64,000 nt of DNA from Caprimulgus europaeus (lineage: Eukaryota > Chordata > Aves > Caprimulgiformes > Caprimulgidae). This document shows positions 1 to 14,297 of this stretch, piece after piece. The position numbers and the translations under genes are program-made. Each line of letters starts with the position of its first letter. The first letter of the stretch is position 1. The DNA is taken from positions 1,550,001-1,614,000 of the forward strand of contig OU015541.1 of assembly GCA_907165065.1 (NCBI GenBank), read 5' to 3'. Below the pieces are notes generated by a model that worked only from the letters and a program-made list of their open reading frames with translations, made no database searches and was not told the DNA's origin.

Positions 1-1430
1 ACATCGAGCTTTTCACAGCCTGTTTCAGCTCCCTGATGTTTTTGTGAGGACATCAGAGCATTTTTTGAAGCTGAGGCACCTTTCTGGGTGAAAGACTCTC
101 CCACTCTTCAGAACTTGGCATTCCAAAGTCAAAACGTCTGCTTTCATCCAAGACCTCCTGCTGCTGTGTGCCCACAAAGTAGTCTTTGTGTCTAGAAACT
201 TGTGAGAACAGCCATGGCCTCGAGCTCAGAACTGTTTTTTTTCCTCCCTGGCCTCCTAGGGAACAGGGGGAGGAAGAGATCTGAGAAGAGTATGTGGAAA
301 GCTTGGAAAACCCCTGGTATCCCATTAAAGAGACATTTCAAGTTACTTGACTGAAGTGTTTTGTCTCTCAGCAAGACATTCTTCTCCACCAGTCACTGTT
401 TTATTTCTTCATTCTAATTCTTAGCACCAACCCTGCCAACTAAAACAAGAGCCAGGACCACAAAGACGCCTTGGAAATGCTCAGGCTCTCAGAGATGGCC
501 AAGGGAGAGATTTCCCTTACAGTCAACAGCCACTGGGTATCCAACGCTTTTGTACACTTGAAGTTCTCAGCCCTGCTCACACGCAGCACCTAGAAATAAG
601 CATCACTTCTTACAGCAGGTGAGAGGTCTTCCAGGGATCCTCCACATCCACAGGGTGCATAAGAAACCTCAGATGGGTCACTAGGTGTGAAGGAGCCTAA
701 GGAAAGCTCTGGTGTCTGAGTCAGAGCTACTGCAGTTCAGCTCTTCTGGGATACAGGGTTGACATTGGCACCACTCAAATTCAGGCTGGGGTACTGTGTG
801 ACACCACCCACTCTAACACCAGCCACGAGTCACAAGGGATTTGATATCCTACCTGACAGGTTGCCTGGCCTGCTCCTAGCTGAGCATTACTGAGAAGTCA
901 GATTCTGCTTTCCAGTTTGCAATTATTTCCACTGACTTCATGTGCTTAATGACATAGCCCAGCTGCCCTCAAGCTTTAACCCAAATGTGAGGGAATAAAT
1001 TATGTTCTCTCATAAAAAAAAAATCTGCAATTAATTGCACACAGAAAATTTATCAGAAAGTTCTTTGACAGATGCCAAATAACATATCTTTAAACAAATA
1101 CTGCTGTCTAACTTGCTCAAACAGAGCTTGAATAACATCCTCTTCATTACGTGAGCAAACAGCACAGGGTGGTCACCAGTGCCAGGAGTAACTCAAGCAT
1201 GTGAAGAGCAACACCCACTGCCAAATGGCTGCTAAACAGATGTAACAAGAGATACTGGGAGAAGTGTTAGTGATACACCAGCAGTTACTAGCTGGGTAAG
1301 CTAAACAGCAGTGAACACTTTCTGACTCTGAGAACTGCCTTTCTGTTCATTCTTGCATTTCCAAAAACTAGAGGGCTAAGTGCCACCATCTCCAAACATC
1401 AGTGGTTTCAGCAAGAGAAGTTCAAAGAAG
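1..1430. other. Intergenic/unassigned sequence, no recognised gene
   Basis: I see no protein family, splice-bounded exon or repeat here that I can name. An AATAAA hexamer on the plus strand at about 993-998 could be the end of a plus-strand gene lying to the left. In human the left neighbours of ARFRP1 are RTEL1 and TNFRSF6B on the plus strand, but no coding sequence supports either within these bases. Confidence 0.5.
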
Positions 1431-1438
1431 TAGGAAGC

Positions 1439-1444
1439 TTTATT
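1439..1444 (-). terminator. ARFRP1: Candidate ARFRP1 poly(A) signal
   Basis: AATAAA on the minus strand, about 790 bases downstream of the ARFRP1 stop codon at 2236. It is the first canonical hexamer I see in that 3' flank. It would give a 3' UTR of about 0.8 kb. Position is the only support. Confidence 0.45.
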
Positions 1445-2235
1445 GCATACCGATTCCTCCCTGCCCAGAGGTTCAGCTTTGGGCCTAGAAAGATCACAAA
1501 GGGGGCCTCAATTCATTCCAGTTACAGAAGATACCAATTACCCTTATGATTAAAGAGAGTGTACAACAGAGATTGGCAGTCAAAGCGAGGCAGTGCTGCT
1601 GAGTTCATGTCCTGTGAAGAACACCCATTTCAAACACTGCACCATCCTGCAGGTGCTGGCTCCCAGATCTGCATTTACCACAGGTTAAAGTTAGGAATCA
1701 ACACACCAACTGAAAATTGAGTTCTAATCAACACTGTCTCTCCTCATTATACAAACAGCAGCATGGCAGGGCCAGTAACACCACCTGTAGTAACCACGGG
1801 GCTGCAGCAGCAAGGTATCTCCTCAGTTAGAAGGGACAGCCACTCCTCAGGCTCTCTCTCCCCTTTCCTCTTCATCTACACAGTTCCTTCAGGAGTTCCT
1901 TCATGTCACTGGCCTCTAGCTTGTTAGACTAACAAATCAAGAATCACAAAGTAATACAGTAGAAAATTAAGTCCTTTGCATCTGCAACAACGTGTAGGGA
2001 TTGCCACTTGGTCTGTGCTCTCAGGCCAACGACTTAATACTCAATGTAAGAGATTCCCACTCCCCATCCAGTTGGAATCCTTTGCTCAAGTGTTTTTAGA
2101 CACAGAAAGAGAATGTTTGTCTCCAAACTTAGGAAAGAATCAGGTGTAATAGGAATCCAGTGGATCATCTCCTTTAAAGGGAACACAAAACTGTGTGGAA
2201 AAAGACTGTCCATCCCTTGGCTGACGTGGAATCCC

Positions 2236-5200
2236 TTACGTGATGTCCTTCTTCCTCGGGGGCCGGTGAATGTTCCTCACCACGCACTTCACCATCCACT
2301 CAATTCCCTCGTTCACCCCTTTCCTGAGGAAAGAAGGAGACAAGATTTAAAACAAAGCAAAACAACCAACCAAGAACAAAAACATGGAGCACACAGTCCC
2401 TAAGTGAACCCTCACAAGAGCAAGTGAAGGGCTCTGCCCTGCAGTTACTTGTTGGCATTACTGAGTGAGTTTCTCATACATGCAAAACCAGGCATCTGAT
2501 TTCTTTTAACTCGGTATGTAAACCCCATCCTTTATTTTTCTGGTGTCTGTGTAAATCCAATTTAGTCATCAACTCTGTGGAAACCTTGGGATGAACAAGC
2601 ATCAAACCACTTACCACTTGACAGTCAGCTGGTTTGAGGTTACTTTGCTACAAGTCTCAGACTAGTTCTATCAGATCTTCCAGTCCTGGCTCCAGCTTTC
2701 TGTAACTGTCTGTGCTGGGGCTGCCAAGCAAGTCACCACCTTGCTGGTCAGCACAGCTTCCCAGACAGCACTTCCACAATTCTTTTGGAGTGCAAACTCA
2801 TACCAAAATTTGGAAAGGAAATTCCACACAGATCAAACCTAGAAGTGTTTGTATAAAACCCACAATGGAAAAGGTTGCATTTCTTAAGATTATTATCTAA
2901 TGCTTCTCTTCCAGTCAGTGCTTAACCATTGTTCTTGTTCTTGTGGTCATTCATCTGCTTAATGGTATTTGATTCTTAGCAACACAGACAACAGTGATTT
3001 TTCTCATGGTTTAAGAAGCTTTTCTTATCCTTTGCAGTAGCTTGTATAATAATAAAGCTTTCTTGTCAGATTAAGAAAATAAGCAATCTCAAAAGCTCTG
3101 GATTCTGTACAGGCAGTAATTCAGACAGGAGTATTTTTAGCCATCTGGAACAGTATTTTTGACTCATGGCAAATAGCACTTTCCACCCAAAGAACTGAAA
3201 GTGTAACCAAAGTACTGCAAGACTCAATGTGCAATAGTCACACTAAGACATCGAGAATCTAGTGGGTTGGACAAGGTCATGGCCTGCAAGGCCTGAAGAA
3301 GAATCAGTCTCCTACATTTTGGTCTGTTCTAGTGACTGTATCTTAAATCACAGCCAACCCCAGTGTAAAGAAACTCTTGGATTTCATTATATTATCTACA
3401 TAACAAAGCTCAGCTGCACACAAAAAAAATAGGAGAGCAAGAGCACAATGACTCTGCCAACAATGGGACAGAACTCACTTCTCTGGCAGTGTCCAAACAG
3501 CTGCATTTTCAACTGACTGCTTACATAAAAGCCAGGAGCTGCAGGAAGCCCCCTGCAAAGATCATTGTGGACAGGGAGGGGATGATAAAGGGCAAGAATC
3601 AAGAGCTCCATATGCCTCCAAGTCCCCCTGCTCTCAGCCAGCAGGACATTCTCATCATGTTTCATAGGTGGGATTTAGAGATGAAGTTACTGACCTGGTG
3701 CAAATCCAAGGTTTATAAACAAGTATCTGTCAGTGCTGGGAAGGAAGTGCAGCTCCTTTTCAAGGGTTATTAAATCCTACAGTGCTGCTCTGCTTGTGTG
3801 ACACTCTGCAGTGGTTCAGTCAACCAAAACCCCATCCATTCCCATACTCACCCCGTGAGAGCAGAGCAGGCTTGTGTCAGGCAGTCTCTCTTCCCAATTT
3901 TGTTAATGCAGTCACTAAATGCTGTCTTGATGTCAGGTATTGACAGACAAGTCTGCAAGGGAAACCAGAGAAGAGCTTGCTCTCTATGCTACAAGAGATG
4001 GTGACCTTCTTCCAAAATGAATCCTACCACACCCACAGTTCTGCTCCAGCCAGGATGGCGCAGTGCTGGCAGGTTAAACCCCCGCACCCACTGACACAGC
4101 AGCCACAGAACCGTAGGGGCTGGAAGGGCCCTCAGGAGATCCTTTAGTCCAACCCCCCAAAAGTCACTTCTTTACATTCCAAAAAACACCAAAAAGGTGA
4201 GCACATTCTTTTCCCACCAGAGAATGCTGTTTTCAGACAGTTACACACACGCTGCCACACCTGCCTGATCCTCAAGACGTAACGAAAACGAGCACAACCC
4301 GCGCGCCCTCGGGATCCGCCTCCACCCTGCCCGGACCATCACACCCTGGCTCTGCCTACCAGAACACAAGAGGGTATCTGTTAAAAAAGGCTTTTGAGAC
4401 AGAGGCCTGCCAGAACCCCAGACAAGTCAGCTCCTGCAGCTGACTCTTTGCCACCAGCCTGGCTCACTGTGCTCTCAGGAAACGGCTCAGAGGCGACTTT
4501 TCCCCTCAGTTCTCAGCACATCCCCTGACGTTAAAGGACAGCACCAACCACAGCCCGTTTGCTGATGCCTGCTCTCATGGTTTTGTTGCTCACCTTGCTA
4601 GGAGATTGCTGGGAAGTGGTTTTGAAATACACAAGTGCACAAGCCTCTCAATGAACCAGTGGATTACTTTCCTGACATAAAATCACAGCGTTACCACAAA
4701 AACTTTATATTCTCCGAGTTACGAACACAGCAAAAAGCAAACCCGCCCCAGTGCAGTCTGGACTTGCATCTTCCTCCCTGGACACAGGACAGGTACAAGA
4801 AAAATCCTTTTCCAGTCTCAGTGCTCACTTTTTCCTCAGAAACTCTGGAGGAGCCATTTAAGTACGTTAGCTGGCCACGAGCCCAGCTTTCCTCCTCACT
4901 CCACAAAGACATTCTGGACCTTCAATGAGGCTCAAATACTCTGGGCAAGTGTTTACTCAAATGCCAAACCAGACCCTTGTGAGCCTCGAGGATGAGTCCA
5001 AGTGGATGGACACCTTGGAAGAACAGACTGCCTGCAAACAGGAATTCAGTTTCTACAAGCCTGGGCCTTAGCAGAAAGATGGAAATGAATGATGCCAGCT
5101 ATCCATTTTGCAAAATACTGATTCTGGAGAAATTAAACACAAGAAACCACTGTGGGGAATGACCATGTGACAATTAAGCAGGTTCCAACTCTGCTTATAA

Positions 5201-8200
5201 ATGAGTTCTTAAGAAATGGCTCGAGAGTTTAATGACACCCAATTCACCCAGTTCACCCTTGAATTCACTAGTTGTGCAACTTTTGATGACTGCACTTTCT
5301 TATGACCCAAGTTGCATTTCAAACTTGCAGATTCAATCAGTGAGCTGGAAATTGTACCCAGAAATGTTATTTACTCCATTGCACCAAAGCCCTAAGTATT
5401 TCTGCCAAATGAAAACCCTGCAATTCATAAAGAGGAGTTGTCATCTACAGGATAAATAGTTAAATAAATTTTAAAAAGAAAAACAAAACCTAAATTCAGA
5501 GGGAATCAGACTGGATTTGGGAGTTGGAATTCATATGAGTATGTCTGGAAGATGGGCAAGAGATTGCTACCAAACAATCATTCTTTGCAAGGTGCTACTT
5601 TAAAAAGAGATGCTACTTTAGTTTTGGTATGATGTTCACTAAGAAAGGCAGGTCCAACTGCCTCTTGATTGAAGCCAAAGCCCTTGACAAGTCAATCACC
5701 CGACAACTGGAGAGGAGGAAAAGCTCCACCCCAATAATTTGAGCTCTTTTTCCTGTCATTACTCTTTTTTCAGCCAGTGAGACTGGGCAGCAGGAAGGTT
5801 AAATCCCCAGGCAGCTGAAACTGAGCAAACACTGATTGAAATACACTTTGAGCTTATCCCAGTTTCATCTCACAGTATAACCACTCCTCCTTTCTGAATG
5901 AGGATGCATTTTTAAACCTTTTCAAAACAAATCAGAGATGAAGTGTTCAAGGCAGGAAACAACAGCACAGAGCACAGTCACGCTGTCCTGTACTGCCACT
6001 TGCACAAGCCTCTGCAAAGCAGTTGGGCAGTGGACTTCCCAAAGCCACCAGCAGCCCAGCACATATCCAGCAGCAGAGAATCCACCTCCTTCACCTTGTC
6101 CATCTTGGAGGCCTTTGAGCAGTCCCCTTCTCGTAGTGCAGCTTACAACTGCTGTAGCCATTTTTCCCCCAGTTTAATCCATGATCACCACCTCCCTTCC
6201 TCACCCTCGGGTATAACCAACCGTGGCCTGTCTGAGCTTCCACAAAGCTGTCCAGCCAGGGCTCTCCACAGAAATCTGCAGCAGGAAGGTCTGCTTCTGA
6301 GGAGATGCTGTGCCATTTACACTGTTTACAGTGTAGGATGTCCCTGCATCACACCACCACAGCTGCTTTGGGAACGTCTTTTTCCCCTTGGGATGAAGCA
6401 CACGAACACAGCAGAGGTGACAGCACCACTGAGCTATCAGAGAAGCCTTGTTCTAGTGCTCAAGGAGAAGCCATGAACTGGAAATCCTGTCTTACAGCAG
6501 AGGATGAGGCAGATCACCCACCACTTCAACCAGGAGCATCTGAGCTTCTCATGCTCGGAAGAAAACGTCAGCTGCGGCTTCCAAGTTCCCCTGGTTTCCA
6601 CCTCCCTATCTACAGCACAAAGTATTTGTTTGGAGATGCATTTTGTTTCTCAACTGAAACCACATAAACCAAGAGCACACTAGGGAAGCTGGATTTGTGA
6701 TCACATCAACAGTGTACCATGACAATAATACAATCCACAGATGACCTTTCTGGAGTGATGTTATCTACCAGACCTTTCAGAGGAAGCTCACACAACTTGA
6801 TGAATCCTATTTTAATCTCAACTTCCCCAAATGAATCCATCCCAAACCATCTTTTCATTATATTTTTTCAAAGCACAGTCTAGCCAGGACTGAGCTGCCT
6901 GCACAACCAAATCCCTTTCATGAGGAGTTGAGAGTAGCTTTATCCAAATTCAGACTCAGGAATGGTTACACCCAGAAACACACGAAGCAGCGAGGCTCCA
7001 TGTCTGGAGTCACCTGCAGGAAACCAGGAGTGGCTGTTTTAGGCAAAAAAAAACCAGTTGGATTGTAAAGTCTTCATCCATCTGTCAAATCCACAGCAGG
7101 AAAAAAATGCTGTTGCTTGGTCTCATGTCAGGATAAAACCTGAAGTCAATGGACAGAATGGAACTAAACCAGAAATGACAGAAAAGCAGATAATCTACCT
7201 AAAACTATTTACAAAAAGTCTAACCAGCCTGAGCTATGTTCTGTCCTAGCTTTATTTTTTTTAATAAGCTTATTTTTAAATTAAAACTCAACCTTATTTA
7301 AATTAAAACAAGCTTATTTAAATGAAAACTAATTGTACAGGGAAGCTGTGGCACTTCTTCAGTTGGAAGTTAGAAGGGCTGTCATGCAGAAAGCCCATTT
7401 CCTACCACCTGGGTGGAAAACAGATAACACCACGAGTCCCCAAATATCTGCTGCTGCTCACCAGGACTCCTCTCATTTCTCAGAAGACATGAGGAAGCTT
7501 TTCAACGCTCTGGAGACTTCAAATTAAATTTCTACAATTTATCTTAAGATTAGGAAGGTAAGACTTCCTCCCAAAGACCAGGACAAGAGCAGGTTATTTT
7601 CATATGCTATTTGTTCAGCTCAGTTCTTTCAGTGTTTTTAAAAGTGTTCCAAAATGAGACATTCTGTCCTCAAGTTTTAATGTACCATTGTACAGCTCAG
7701 AAATACAGAGCTTTTATAGACCTGTAAACAGCTGCATTCACATCAAAACAGCAAACATAAATTCTGATTTTGCTGATTTTTTTTACCAAAACTGCCTAAT
7801 ACTTTCAAAAGTGGCATTCTGCCTTGAAAGGGAGTGCAGATGAATTATTATGAATTATTATGTATTAGACATTTAGAATCACAGAATCATTTTGGTTGGA
7901 AAAGACTTATAAGATCAAGTCTAACTGTGATTTAATTCCCCTACAAAGCAACAGTTCCTTTAAAAAACAAAACAAACTCCCTCCCACAACACACAATTGA
8001 CCCAGTCTTTTAATTAATTACAAAATTATCCAGTATTGAAGCTCCTGCTAATCACAGAGCATTCTCCTGGAACAACAAAAAAATCATATTCAGTATTGTC
8101 ATGATATTGGAACTGGTATTTTTTGCAGGCTGTGACTGTATTTCCTCTCCTGATAGGGCCAAACACCACCAGTGCTTGGCAGGATGCAATATACCCGAGG

Positions 8201-11200
8201 GTAGCACTGCCTATGAACAGTGGAATTCTTTTCTACAAGGAATTCAGCATCTGGGCCAAAAAATTCTTACACCTTATGCAATTTCAGGCATCGAGTCAGG
8301 ATTTTTGTTAGCTTATTGTGAGGAATGTAAACTTTAAAAAAACAACAAAAAATCGAGGTCAGATGCACTACTACTGATATAGCTCACCACAAGGCTTCCA
8401 CTGGCCTTTAAAGATGTAATCATCAGGAATTATCTTTCATCTGCACATACCAGAGAGGTTAAGACTCCACTTCTCGTTCTATCCTGAACCACATCAGCGA
8501 CAGAGGGATGCTGGGGAGAATTCCTCACTACAATTTGAGGCTGGAGATCCAGAGCAGGAAAATCTCTATCAATGATAATCCTGTAATGTTTGATTTCCTT
8601 CCAGAGGTCCTCAACTCTGCTAGATCAGTGGAAGAGAAACAGGCCTTCTTATGTGAACCTGAATAACTACTGCAAAATAAGCTCTAGCCCCTTCAGTGTT
8701 TTGCTAACAGCATTGATGTCTCTCTGCTCTGTGTCCACACCCAGGACTGTACTCCAGGAGCAGAACTCTAAATATACAGTTTAAGGTATTACTTAAAAAT
8801 AGATATACCTCCAGTCAGCACAGCTTTGCTTGTCACAGATCTCCAGCTGCACAAAGACACTAAATCTGTGGGCTGGCCCTGGACCCCTGGAAGGGGCAAG
8901 GAGTCAGTCATGGTTTTTTTGAGTGTCTGTTGCAAATAGCTCTTTCTAGTCCTATAAAATCCACTTGCTCAATCATTTTTCTTCAGTCTGGCTAAGGTGC
9001 CAGAAGAGTTGGTGTTTGCAGTATGCCCATAACAAAATATGCACCTACAGCCAGAAGGAAAATGGAACAGCTTTCCAGGTCACTGCACATCATTTAATTC
9101 TCAACAGCTAAAGAGAAGAGGGCAGGCTGCTCCCTGCTGTAAAGCTGCAGTGTTGCATGGAAATGTGAGAGTTAGCAGTTTGGTTTCCACATGGAGAAGA
9201 CAATTTCCCCACATACTGCAGCTCACAGCAAAGTCAGGACCAGGAATCAGGAGTCCTGTCTCCTCCCCTCATGCTGTCTTTTAAGCAGAACTACATTTCT
9301 TTCATTTCTCTGGCTAGATAATCTCATGATCAGCCAAAAAATTCATCCAAAAAAAAAAATCTGTTGTGTTGTACACATGAAGTGTAACCAATTCCTCCTT
9401 TAAAGCCAAAGTGACTTCTGTGGAAGTCTCAAGTATTTCCCACAAGTACGCTCACTGGGATGGGTGTCCAGGGCAGGGGGAGCAGCAGGGAAGCATCTGA
9501 ATCCTTTGGAGCAGACACTGGTCACAGCTGCCAGGCTGCTCCTCCAAACGCGACTGAAAGTCTCTGTCTCCATCTACAGATGAATCACTCGAACTGCAGC
9601 ACTGGAATTCAGGTACAGCGTGGGGAGAGGAGGAGGAAAACAGCAAAAACACCACAGCCACTATAGGAACTCTCTTCCCTTTTGTCCATGCCAGGGGAGA
9701 TGAGGGCTGCCCTGGAAGTGTCACCTAAACAGTCACACTGTGGTGCCCATTAACTTGTCAAACACAAAGCAAGAGTTTGGTAGTTGTGGACACAGTAGAA
9801 AGAATTCAAATGATACCATCAAGAAAGAGCATTCCTTGCCATTCACTCTGTCCCTGATGGAATGCTCCAGGCCAAACAGAATGTTTAACTGAACAGATCT
9901 CATCTGGTTAGGGGAGAAGGATGAAATTGCTTCACACACATTTGTTGTGCTCATCCCAGGTAGTAGTAGAGCAGCACAAACAAACTGCACTGAACTATTT
10001 TTTGCTAAATAAACAGGAAAAAAAACAGTATCAAGACACCAGGTCACGGCACAAGACAGACCCACCACAGCTCCACAATCAGTTCTGTTGACGTAAAAAG
10101 TTCAAAACAGCCAAGACAGAGGAGTCTGTAACAAATTCACTTGTGCCACTGGAAAAGGGCACAGGAGAAAGGAAAGAATTAAAACTAAATTCATTATTCC
10201 CAGTAGGAGGAAAGCACCACAGGATCAGTCCAGGAACGTGAAATCCATTTAACATGAATGCAGAGCTCACCTGATTTGCTCACTGAAGAAATAAATCTGC
10301 TGTCATCTTACCTCTACATCCTGCTTGTTAGCTAACACCAGGATGGGAACCCCTTCCAGAGCTTCACTGGTAATCATCTTCTCTACAAAGAAACAAAACC
10401 AGAGAGCTTTAGCCAGCTCTGGAAGACAAAGCTGTGCAAACACCTGACACAGACTGTCCAGACACAGGGAGGAAGCAAGAGGCTCCTTCTTGCATTACAG
10501 TTCCATCTGATACAACTTTTCAGGTCTATTTTCTTCACAGAATTTTATTCCAGATTAAAGTCCAAACTTTATTTTGATCAATGAGCACGTTACTGAGAAA
10601 TGATGAGGTGATTAATATAGAATAAGGAATCAAAATTTCCAACTCATCAGCGTAAGCACAAGTGTTCCAGGCTTTTATAGGCAACAGAAGTGAGTCCTGT
10701 GTTACAGACACGACAGACTCCAAAAAAAAAGGGCAAAAGCACCACAGATGTGTCACCAACAGGCCACAGAGCTGACTTCAGGGACACAGGCACAGACATG
10801 ACAGTAATGACAGAACTGTGCCACAACACATCAGGAATCAGAGGACAGGTGAAACACCACGTACTCACCAAAGGCTCTTTTAGACTCCGAGAGCCTCTCC
10901 TCATCGGTGGAGTCAATCACGTAGATCACGCCGTGAGACTCAGCGTAATACTGCAAGGAAAACACAGATATTGGGGGATCTATCCACCTGCTGGGACCAT
11001 TTCTTCTTGTTTTTTTCTTTTTAATTTGGCAAAATGTTGGTACATATGGAAGAGATCAACCAGTCAGAGCCAGCTGTTCCCATAGGATGTGGAGAGAAGA
11101 ATGGTTGCACCCAGAATGTGTTGCCTGTTCTGTTTGCAGAATACAACAGGTACAAAACCTTATCTGTCCCCCCAAAAAGCTTCTCTCTACTGGCACAACC

Positions 11201-12932
11201 CTCAGATATGGGTTGGGAATTGCTGTCTGTAAATAATAAGGCAAATATTAAGCATTATCTTCACCAGTCTTGCACAGATAGAGTTGAAAGGTGTTGATGT
11301 TAAACACTAGGCTAGCGATAAGACTGCGTGGTTACTGAGTGACCATGCTGCTTCCATTCTGCAAGAGACAAAAACATTGTTAAAAGAAATAAAAATCCAT
11401 CTCCAACCTTGTCCCAGAGAGACTGCAGCTCCTCCTGTCCACCAAGGTCCCAGAACATGAGCCGAGTTTTGCCAACATCAATGGTACCAACTAGAGGGAA
11501 AGAAGAAAAGAGAAAACCACTGAAAACCAGAAGTGTTCTCCAAAAACCAAACACCTGCACCCTCCCTAAGAAATCTGGGGTTGAACAGTTGTCTAGAGGA
11601 GCAAATCACACACAGTGGCTACTTTCAACAACAGAACAAGACCTTTGCAAAGTGTGATCACTAATATCAGTTATCTCAGTGCAAACACCCCCAGAATGAG
11701 GCCAGCTCTGACTTCACCCCAGTGAGGTTCAGCTTCACCTCAGCACAGCACTGGAACACAACACTGCGGTTTTTAAGCCTTCAGGGTTTTTTCCTCACAA
11801 GCTAAAAAAGCCCATTTCACCCTCTTCCAAAAAGATGGGGACTTGGGAGAGATGATCTCTACTTCCAAGATCTATTTTGCCCTTTCTCAACTCTTAAATA
11901 TTTCAAACAAGGACCAGCTGTTGTCTGACTGTGCAGGAAAGCTGGAAAAAAAGGAATTCCCAGCAGGTTTACTTACTGTTCAAACCCACAGTGGTGGTGA
12001 TTTTGGACAAACTCATCCCTTTGTAGTTCTTGTTAAATCGAGTTTTGGTTTGTTCAAGGAAGGTCTGAAAAGGAATAAGGAAAATTATTGACTCACAAAT
12101 ATTTTACTGGCTGGGGTAATCCTAACCCAAACCTGACTTATTGTTAAAAAATAAAAACTATTTTCTTTAAAAAAAGACAGGTTTCTTTTAAAAAAAAAGA
12201 CACATGAAAAGGAAAAAAAAAAAAAAGTAAATTATTTGCAATTGCTCTGTTTTTACTCTGCCTTCCCCATCCCACCCACTTCCCTTCCCCTCCCTCCTCC
12301 TCTGTGTTTTAATTTGGACCAATTTCCATCCTTTTCCATATATATTTAATAAAATAAATAAAGGATTTTCTTTGTTGTGTATTGCAGTGCCTTTTTTTTT
12401 TTCCTTTTTTTTTCTTTTTTTTTTTTAAAACAAAGGCTTCATGGCTCAACATTGCAAGGTAATAACAAAGAAAAGGATTATACATTAAAATCCTCCCCCT
12501 TCTCAAACCTGCCTTTTCATTTCTGCAGAGTCCTGCTCCAACAGACCCTGCCCTACCCAACCCTGGCACAAACCACTCTTCTTGTCCCCTATTTTAGAAA
12601 GGAAAGGAGGGATCACAGGTGATTGGGAGCTCAGCAAAGCCTCAGCTACATCCCTGGAAGCTTATCCTAAATGTAAGTAAGAGGGAAACATTGATTCTTT
12701 GGTGTGACATCACTCAAATAACTCACAACACAGCTGAAGAAAGACTGAGCTATCTGCTGAGAGTTTGATGGATGTTTAGTTTGATGAAAGTTTGAGGATG
12801 TTTAGACCTGCACATGGTGTGGTGATAAACAGCACTCACAGTTTTACCAGCATTGTCCAGCCCCAGGATCAGGATGCAGTACTCATCCCGCTGGAACATG
12901 TACTTGTAGAGCCCGGACAGCAGAGTGTACAT
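2236..12932 (-). CDS. ARFRP1: ADP-ribosylation factor-related protein 1 (ARFRP1), complete CDS
   Basis: Arf-family small GTPase; the family member is known to act at the trans-Golgi, upstream of ARL1 and golgin recruitment. Coding exons in transcript order: 12932-12840, 12064-11977, 11490-11408, 10950-10869, 10382-10312, 3952-3852, 2323-2236. All introns are GT-AG with matching phases, giving 606 nt and 201 residues, the same length as the human protein. Visible motifs: P-loop GLDNAGKT at 24-31, switch II WDLGGQ with Gln79, NKQD at 134-137, SAL at 169-171. The N-terminus MYTLLSGLYKYMF lacks Gly2, so it is not myristoylated like classical Arfs, as known for this protein. The start is the only ATG giving this conserved N-terminus, 7 nt after the exon's acceptor. 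The 6.4 kb intron 3953-10311 is the largest. The gene shares a promoter with ZGPAT. Identification is near certain. Confidence 0.97.
2324..3851 (-). other. ARFRP1 last intron
   Basis: Intron between coding exons 3952-3852 and 2323-2236, with donor GTGAGT and acceptor TTTCCTCAG on the minus strand. I see nothing else nameable in it. Confidence 0.85.
4103..4163 (-). mobile_element. CR1 LINE 3' fragment
   Basis: The plus strand reads like the reverse complement of the avian CR1 3' end: cacagaacc..., ggctggaagggcc, then agtccaacccccc. Only about 60 bases remain, and they are diverged. It lies in the ARFRP1 intron and is truncated at its 5' end, as is usual for CR1. Confidence 0.7.
7875..7935 (-). 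mobile_element. CR1 LINE 3' fragment
   Basis: agaatcacagaatcatttt followed by ggttggaaaagact is the typical reverse-complement signature of a CR1 3' terminus. Roughly 60 bases are recognisable, and they lie in the same ARFRP1 intron as the copy near 4.1 kb. Confidence 0.75.
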
Positions 12933-14241
12933 CCTGCTCCTGCAACAAGGACAGGAAATCACTCACAAACAGGTCATTTCCCAAAGCCTCTCATTCCACA
13001 ACACAAGTTTCTCCCAACAGCAGATAAATAAACGTTGTTATTCTTTTATTAGTGACTCTCACACATAGGTAACCCCAGAGAAATCACAGATCCAAGAGAG
13101 ATCGTGCAAACAGCTCCAGATCCAATTCTCAAACGCGTACAAGTGAGGGATTATCTTCCAAAGAGCTCATCCTCTGCTCCTGCACAGTCCCCAGCATCCA
13201 CTGCAAACTCAGCCCTCGTTTGAAAACTACTGTCTGCTTCAGGGCTGAAAGGAGAGCTAAAGAAGAGCCTGAATGTCTTTTGCAGTACACGTAAGACCCA
13301 CAGAAAATTAAGTCAACTTCACACAAATATACAGAATAAATATTTAGAGTGAGAACGTACAGGCCAGTCGCTCCCTGCTTGTCCCTGCTCCCATATAACG
13401 GGATCTTTAATGACCAAACTCAGTGCAGCAGATCTTAAAGGCACATAAAATCCACTTCCTATCTTCATTCAAGCTTTATCCAGCAACAATCTTCTGTTAT
13501 GGAATCCACCATACAGGTATTTTGCCATTTTAACAATGCCACAAAGCCAAGCCAGGTAAGTTAAGAAGCCAAAAGCACAAGACTAAGAACCAGACAAAGC
13601 GACAGCAGCACCTGCAGAAGCCCACACGGGTTTTGTTGTTGGATTTGCACAAACAAAGCTGAGATTTGCTAAGATGCAGGAAGCATCGGTACAAACTGCT
13701 ACAGCTGACACACATCACATCGGAACAACTCTTCTGTTCAAGGGAACCTCAAGGCAAAGACTTTGGAGAGGAACCTTTGAGCAAGCGTGCAGGCAAATAT
13801 CCGCTGTGAAGTCAAACAACGTTGCTGAAAGGAGAATAAACGGTTCCAGAGCGGCAGTGAGGGATTTCTCAGGCGGGAGCACAGCCAGGGGAGGACCGGG
13901 CACCTCAGGGCGCAGGGGCGCCGAGCGAGGGGACCCTTCACCTCCCGCCGCCCCCAGGGAGGCGCCCAGGCTGGGGACAACCCCCGGGCCCGCTCCCCGC
14001 TTGGGCCGGACAGCGCCCCGAGACGTTCCCCACCGCCCGCCGCCATTTCCCCCTCACGGGCCCGTCCCGAGCCCAGCCGCTCCCTGCGGGCCCCCACCGC
14101 AGCCTCTGCCGCCCCTGGAGCGCGAAGAACGGAGCCCGGGGCCCCTCACCCGGTCCCGGAGCCGCCTCCCGTCCCGTCACACGGCGCCTCCCCGCTCCCC
14201 AGCGGCCGCGCGCGCACGCTCCCCCTTCCCCGCGCGGGGGG

Positions 14242-14257
14242 TTCTGGGAAATGCAGT
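14242..14257 (-). promoter_or_regulatory. ZNF143/SBS-like motif, minus orientation
   Basis: Read on the minus strand this is ACTGCATTTCCCAGAA, close to the ACTACAnnTCCCAGAATGC site bound by ZNF143 at many housekeeping promoters. It points toward ARFRP1. Assigned by resemblance only. Confidence 0.55.
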
Positions 14258-14297
14258 TCTCGCGCCGCGGCGAAGCGGGGCGGGGAGCGGCACGCGG

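Larger units (their letters stand above)
3953..10311 (-). other. ARFRP1 long intron
   Basis: A 6.4 kb AT-rich intron. It contains two short CR1 tails (annotated separately). The remaining open frames are short, lack codon-level coherence and have no family resemblance. I see no RNA gene. Confidence 0.8.

Noticed and set aside
993..998. AATAAA as the 3' end of RTEL1 or TNFRSF6B
   Set aside because: Expected from conserved gene order only; no coding sequence of either gene is visible in the window.
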